From positions 11,259,501 to 11,323,500 of the forward strand of contig JABWDB010000002.1 in NCBI GenBank assembly GCA_019614645.1: 64,000 bases of DNA. Direction: 5' to 3'. This DNA comes from Stratiolaelaps scimitus. Taxonomy: Eukaryota; Arthropoda; Arachnida; Mesostigmata; Laelapidae. Under the pieces are notes generated by a model that saw nothing but the letters and a program-made list of their open reading frames with translations, made no database searches and had not been told where the DNA came from. A program made the translations under genes and the position numbers. Position 1 is the first letter of the stretch, and each line of letters begins with the position of its first letter. Shown here one piece after another: positions 60,389 to 64,000 of this stretch.

Positions 60389-60643
60389 ATGCATCTTACT
60401 AGTCCTCTGCCCCTTATCCTGGTGGCCCTCGGGGTTCTCTGTGTAGCAAACACAATAAGGCGTATAGCGCAAAAGGCAGGTCGAGAGTTCTTGAGAGAAT
60501 CTTTCAGGTCTCTTCACGGCAGCATGGGTCAGCATCTAATCATTGCGTATTATTGTAATTATCGCAGTCGCGCCACATATTATGTAATTAGCACACAGAG
60601 GGACCGCGACTACACGCTGCGGATATTAGTATGCAAGCCGTAG
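60389..60643 (+). CDS. candidate small secreted protein
   Basis: An ATG at 60389 opens 84 codons. The first 22 residues (LTSPLPLILVALGVLCVANT) look like a signal peptide with a short polar start and hydrophobic core. The mature part of about 62 residues begins with a basic amphipathic helix (IRRIAQKAGREFLRESFRSL), followed by strands (HLIIAYYCNY; ATYYVIS) and ends DYTLRILVCKP. Two mature Cys could pair. It is a single exon as drawn. No family recognised. It shares a helix-then-hairpin layout with the exons at 44.6 and 35.5 kb. Confidence 0.4.
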   Translation: MHLTSPLPLILVALGVLCVANTIRRIAQKAGREFLRESFRSLHGSMGQHLIIAYYCNYRSRATYYVISTQRDRDYTLRILVCKP

Positions 60644-60659
60644 CTGCGAACCAATTACT

Positions 60660-63530
60660 ATTGGTAAGGGAACTGCCCAAGACATGATGCGATTTTGATT
60701 ATACTAATAGTAACATCAACGGTTGCCACCATGAAGCCACCCAGCAAGGAACCAGCCGTTGTTACAAGGCTTGCGAAATTTGCAAAACGTTCGATCGGCC
60801 ACTTCAAACGTCGCAGATATACCGGATTTATTCTCTGATTCTCACGGTTAAACTCTGACCTAACTTCAAGGTATTTCGAATGTTTTACACCAGATGTGTG
60901 AAACATGTTGAGAATCAGGGAAGTGAAGAATGAACAAGTGAGGATTAGAAAAGATAACAGCTCGGCACCAATCATATGTTACCGTTTTTCATATGGAAAA
61001 ACAAGCAACATATAAAGATACGAGAAGTACGATAGACCTTGCATGTAAACGATATTGAGGAACCCGTTTAACAAATCATGGCCGTGGTTTTGCCAATCAA
61101 TGAGCAAAATATATATATTTATATATATATATATATATATCTTAATATGGTAGAGGGAAATTGAGGAGGTATCTGGCCTGTTAGCGATAGATGTACGGCT
61201 GACGAAACGCAGGCACGAGGACGCCAGATTTGGCTGGGCCCTGCGTGTGACTCCTTCGTCGACAGGCGGCCCGCGCGAATTATCGTCTATGTTGAGTTGC
61301 CTGAAAGCGGAGCAAAAAACGGAATCCTCCTAAGAAGGCCAAGACAAAAGGTACCCGGCCACAACAGGGCTAATCGGAGAGTAATTCGCTAACGTTCCCA
61401 TGCACCGTCTCCTGCTGATATCTGTCGACTATCGAGAACCGTTCTGAGAACCAGGTCAACCGTTTCAAGATTGAAATTTTGGAGATAAGTGCCAAAGTAA
61501 ATGGCGCCAGTGAGTGATCTTTAATAGGAAAAATTATAGCAGTAATGGCTGTGAGTACGAAATCATCATATGCGTCGGGCATTGATCTAATATACAAACC
61601 TTCATCGAATTTCTGTGGATACATATTTCGATAGAAGCATTGATTTCGAGTGCTGGTGAAAATTGGCCACGACAGGAAAGGGCTGCTCGACTGGTGGAGA
61701 TGGAACTTCAGTTTCTCACAACACCTGGTAGTGTTCCACCTACGCTATATTGGATTTTTTCCAAAACACACACCGCCCGTTCTTACAAATGATCCTTTGC
61801 TAACGCGTCATGGGTGCAAGGATCATATTTGATGAGCATTAGAGCCTCGAATATGATCGAGGATCATACCGTAATAACGAATACCAACGTCATTCGACAT
61901 CATTCAACCTCCGAGTCAGCCATTATCCCATTTGCCTATCAGCGAATCAGGACGACCGGAATTTCCGACTAATCAAAGTGTTGTTCGCCATATATTCCTG
62001 CTGTTGTTGCTCCTATTGTGAGAACCACTTGTTTCTGCTGCTATTGCTGGCGGGGCAAATTGAAATTTCGCGAATCACATTTTAATGATGAATCCACGCG
62101 CGCCCAACTCGGATAACAATGGCCAATCGAGCTGCTGCGGCTCCCAGTAGCGGGGCGTATTGCTGTTATGGTGAAGAAAAGGAAACGGTCGCCCTAACGA
62201 AGGCAGCGGCGCACGATCGTCTGGCTGCTGGCCCGGCCCTGCCCCGCCCGGCCCGGCTTATCTCTTCAGCAGGATCGGGATTAGGCGTTCGTTGGTAGGT
62301 GTGTTTTGCTCTGCTTGTTCAGCTAGCAGCAGTGATAATAGCTGGCTCATACTGGCGGCGGCTCGTTGTGCGGATCGCAGGATCTTACTCTTTAGCTATG
62401 TGTGGGTCTCTCTAGTTCTCTCTCAATCTGTCTCCTGCTCTATCTACCTGTCTATCCGTCTGTCGCTTGTCATTAACTCGTTAAAATAACAATAGACGAC
62501 CGGTCGCGCCTGCCCGAAGGTCGCTCGTAACGGCTACTTTTCGATGAACGGGTCAGGGCATCACCCGGATGGCGGCGGTGGAACTTACAGGTACGCGACC
62601 GTGATCGCCCCAGCCCACCGACGGTGATCTCATCGAACCTTACAGGCCCATCCACCGTGGACTCGCGCGATTATAAAACGTGGCCTCCACTCCCCGCTCA
62701 TTACAGTCGGGATAATCCCAGCGACCAAGCTGAGGTGGATCATCAAGCTCATCAACGACTCGGCTAACTGACATCCTAAATTTAGGACTTTGCCAAGTGA
62801 CTGTTTTCAATTGGCTGTAAAGGTAAGCTTCAGTTAATAGTTAGAGACGCAATATTATTAGTGTTAAATACTTTCGCAAGAAAAGAGTATAAATCGTTCA
62901 AAGGAAAGGTTTCGAAATCAGATTGAACAAAAAGGCTCTGCTAATTTAGGTGCGCCATTTTGAGCTGTGGTGACCTCATCTCATTTCATATTACAAACGT
63001 TAGCACACTTCCACCACTATGAGCTGTGTACACATGTGCAGAAATACTATTTTAAGCAAAGACCTCACAAAATCCTGACGAAAGCACACGAGATGCATAA
63101 GATTCTCTTCGTTTTATTCTGGAAACGTTGACAACTACGTGAGCTACACTAGAGAGCTACAACTTGTGTTGTGATGTGACCAGACTGTACAAATACAGCA
63201 TCACATTGCGACAATACAATGAACGTTTAGTGAAAGTAATTAGACTTCGAAAGTCGTACAACGTCAGAGCTGAACCAATTTAGGCGGTACGATCTGGTGG
63301 ACAAATAGCTGGCTTACTAATTCGAATTGATAGCTTACATCTTTATCTAAAAATTCGGCCAATACCAGTAACGAGAGGTCCCGTAATATCATAACGGCAG
63401 GGTCACTAAATCCTAACATTTACGCCATACAGGTAATAGTGGGAGCTGTAAGCACTGTGTGATATCATTGCGAGGGTATTCACAAATATATCACTATGGA
63501 TATCCAATTCTAAATAGACCGATTAATCTA
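60660..63530. other. no supported gene
   Basis: Contains a (TA)n tract at about 61109-61140, a short CCCGGCC-rich patch near 62230-62265 and CT-rich DNA near 62405-62465. A minus-strand frame at 60975-60658 has hydrophobic stretches but no further support. Confidence 0.4.
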
Positions 63531-63534
63531 TAAC

Positions 63535-64000
63535 CTATTTGATGGGGATGATCTCCACGTTTGCCTTAAATTGTGAGTTCAACGTAGAAGCTAGTGTAGA
63601 GTACGTACTTACGTGATTAAAAATACTGCCACCCTCAACATCATTTGATTGGGACGATCGAGAGTAGCAAGGTTGGTGCAAGCAACTCATTACGGGTGCT
63701 CGAACCCGTACAGCAACGAGTCCTACTCCCAATAGATTTAAACGACTATTAAGTCGGCCTGATCGGTTCGGTCAATGGGAGGTCCATATGTCTATTATAT
63801 ATATATATATATATATATATACGCAAGACGGTCTAATTTTGCTAAGTGTGCCAGGCATCGTACACATATCCATAGGCTCGATAGCTTGGCGGCGCCGGTT
63901 ACTCCGGTTTGACAATCACTGTCTTCAGATTGTCGACCTTGAATACTGATCGCCGTTGGCAGGCAGATGTTGTTGTACACACCAATAGATAGTCGTCTTT
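63535..64000. other. no supported gene; TA microsatellite
   Basis: (TA)n tract at about 63796-63821. Short frames on the minus strand are unremarkable. Confidence 0.4.

Noticed and set aside
34747..60643. Cystatin fold for the helix-plus-hairpin exons
   Set aside because: The helix then G-x-x-Y/I-x-L spacing is suggestive, but the QVVAG loop, the second hairpin and the disulfide pattern are missing, so I do not assign it.

Overview
The window is nuclear DNA of a metazoan. It has a protein gene split by GT-AG introns, AATAAA signals, many (TA)n, (CT)n and CNG/CAA tracts, long gene-poor stretches, and AT-rich DNA alternating with short GC-rich islands. I see no operons, ribosome binding sites, CRISPR or prokaryotic features. 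The exact group cannot be read from the sequence. Compact introns and polyQ/CNG tracts would suit an arthropod such as a mite or tick. Micro-exon genes are best known from parasitic flatworms, so that group is not excluded.

Only one gene belongs to a family I recognise with confidence: a divergent but intact 14-3-3 protein on the minus strand (58104 to 56716, three exons, 246 aa). A degraded non-LTR reverse-transcriptase fragment lies near 45.9-46.1 kb.

The most interesting region is about 40-56 kb, plus strand. I assembled three spliced genes there by eye: 40228-41269, 47923-52221 and 53425-55954. Each starts with a polar first exon ending in phase 1, followed by an exon that encodes one basic-flanked membrane helix and ends in phase 2. 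This predicts small type II (signal-anchor) membrane proteins. The middle gene has eight exons. Four consecutive ones are only 42, 30, 42 and 54 nt, all phase 2 at both ends and multiples of three, which is micro-exon gene architecture. The third gene has exons of 45, 17 and 23 nt. I recognise no homologue for any of them. The 1.2 kb intron before exon 7 of the middle gene contains a run of perfect hairpins.

Around these genes, from about 11 to 61 kb on both strands, are isolated open exons with good splice sites (34.7-35.7, 29.4, 41.6, 20.4, 25.0-26.3, 52.8-53.2, 60.4 kb). Several appear to encode a short helix followed by a beta-hairpin. They may be pieces of one fast-evolving family of small secreted or membrane proteins, but this is inference from sequence reading without alignments. 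A Cys-rich reading frame starts head-to-head with the 14-3-3 gene.

GC-rich islands (about 4.5-5.6, 8.2-8.9, 21.6-22.4, 32.4-33.4, 36.1-37.9 and 59.4-60.1 kb) are open in several frames on both strands and are treated as possible promoters or first exons. The first 10 kb and the last 3 kb hold nothing I can support as a gene.
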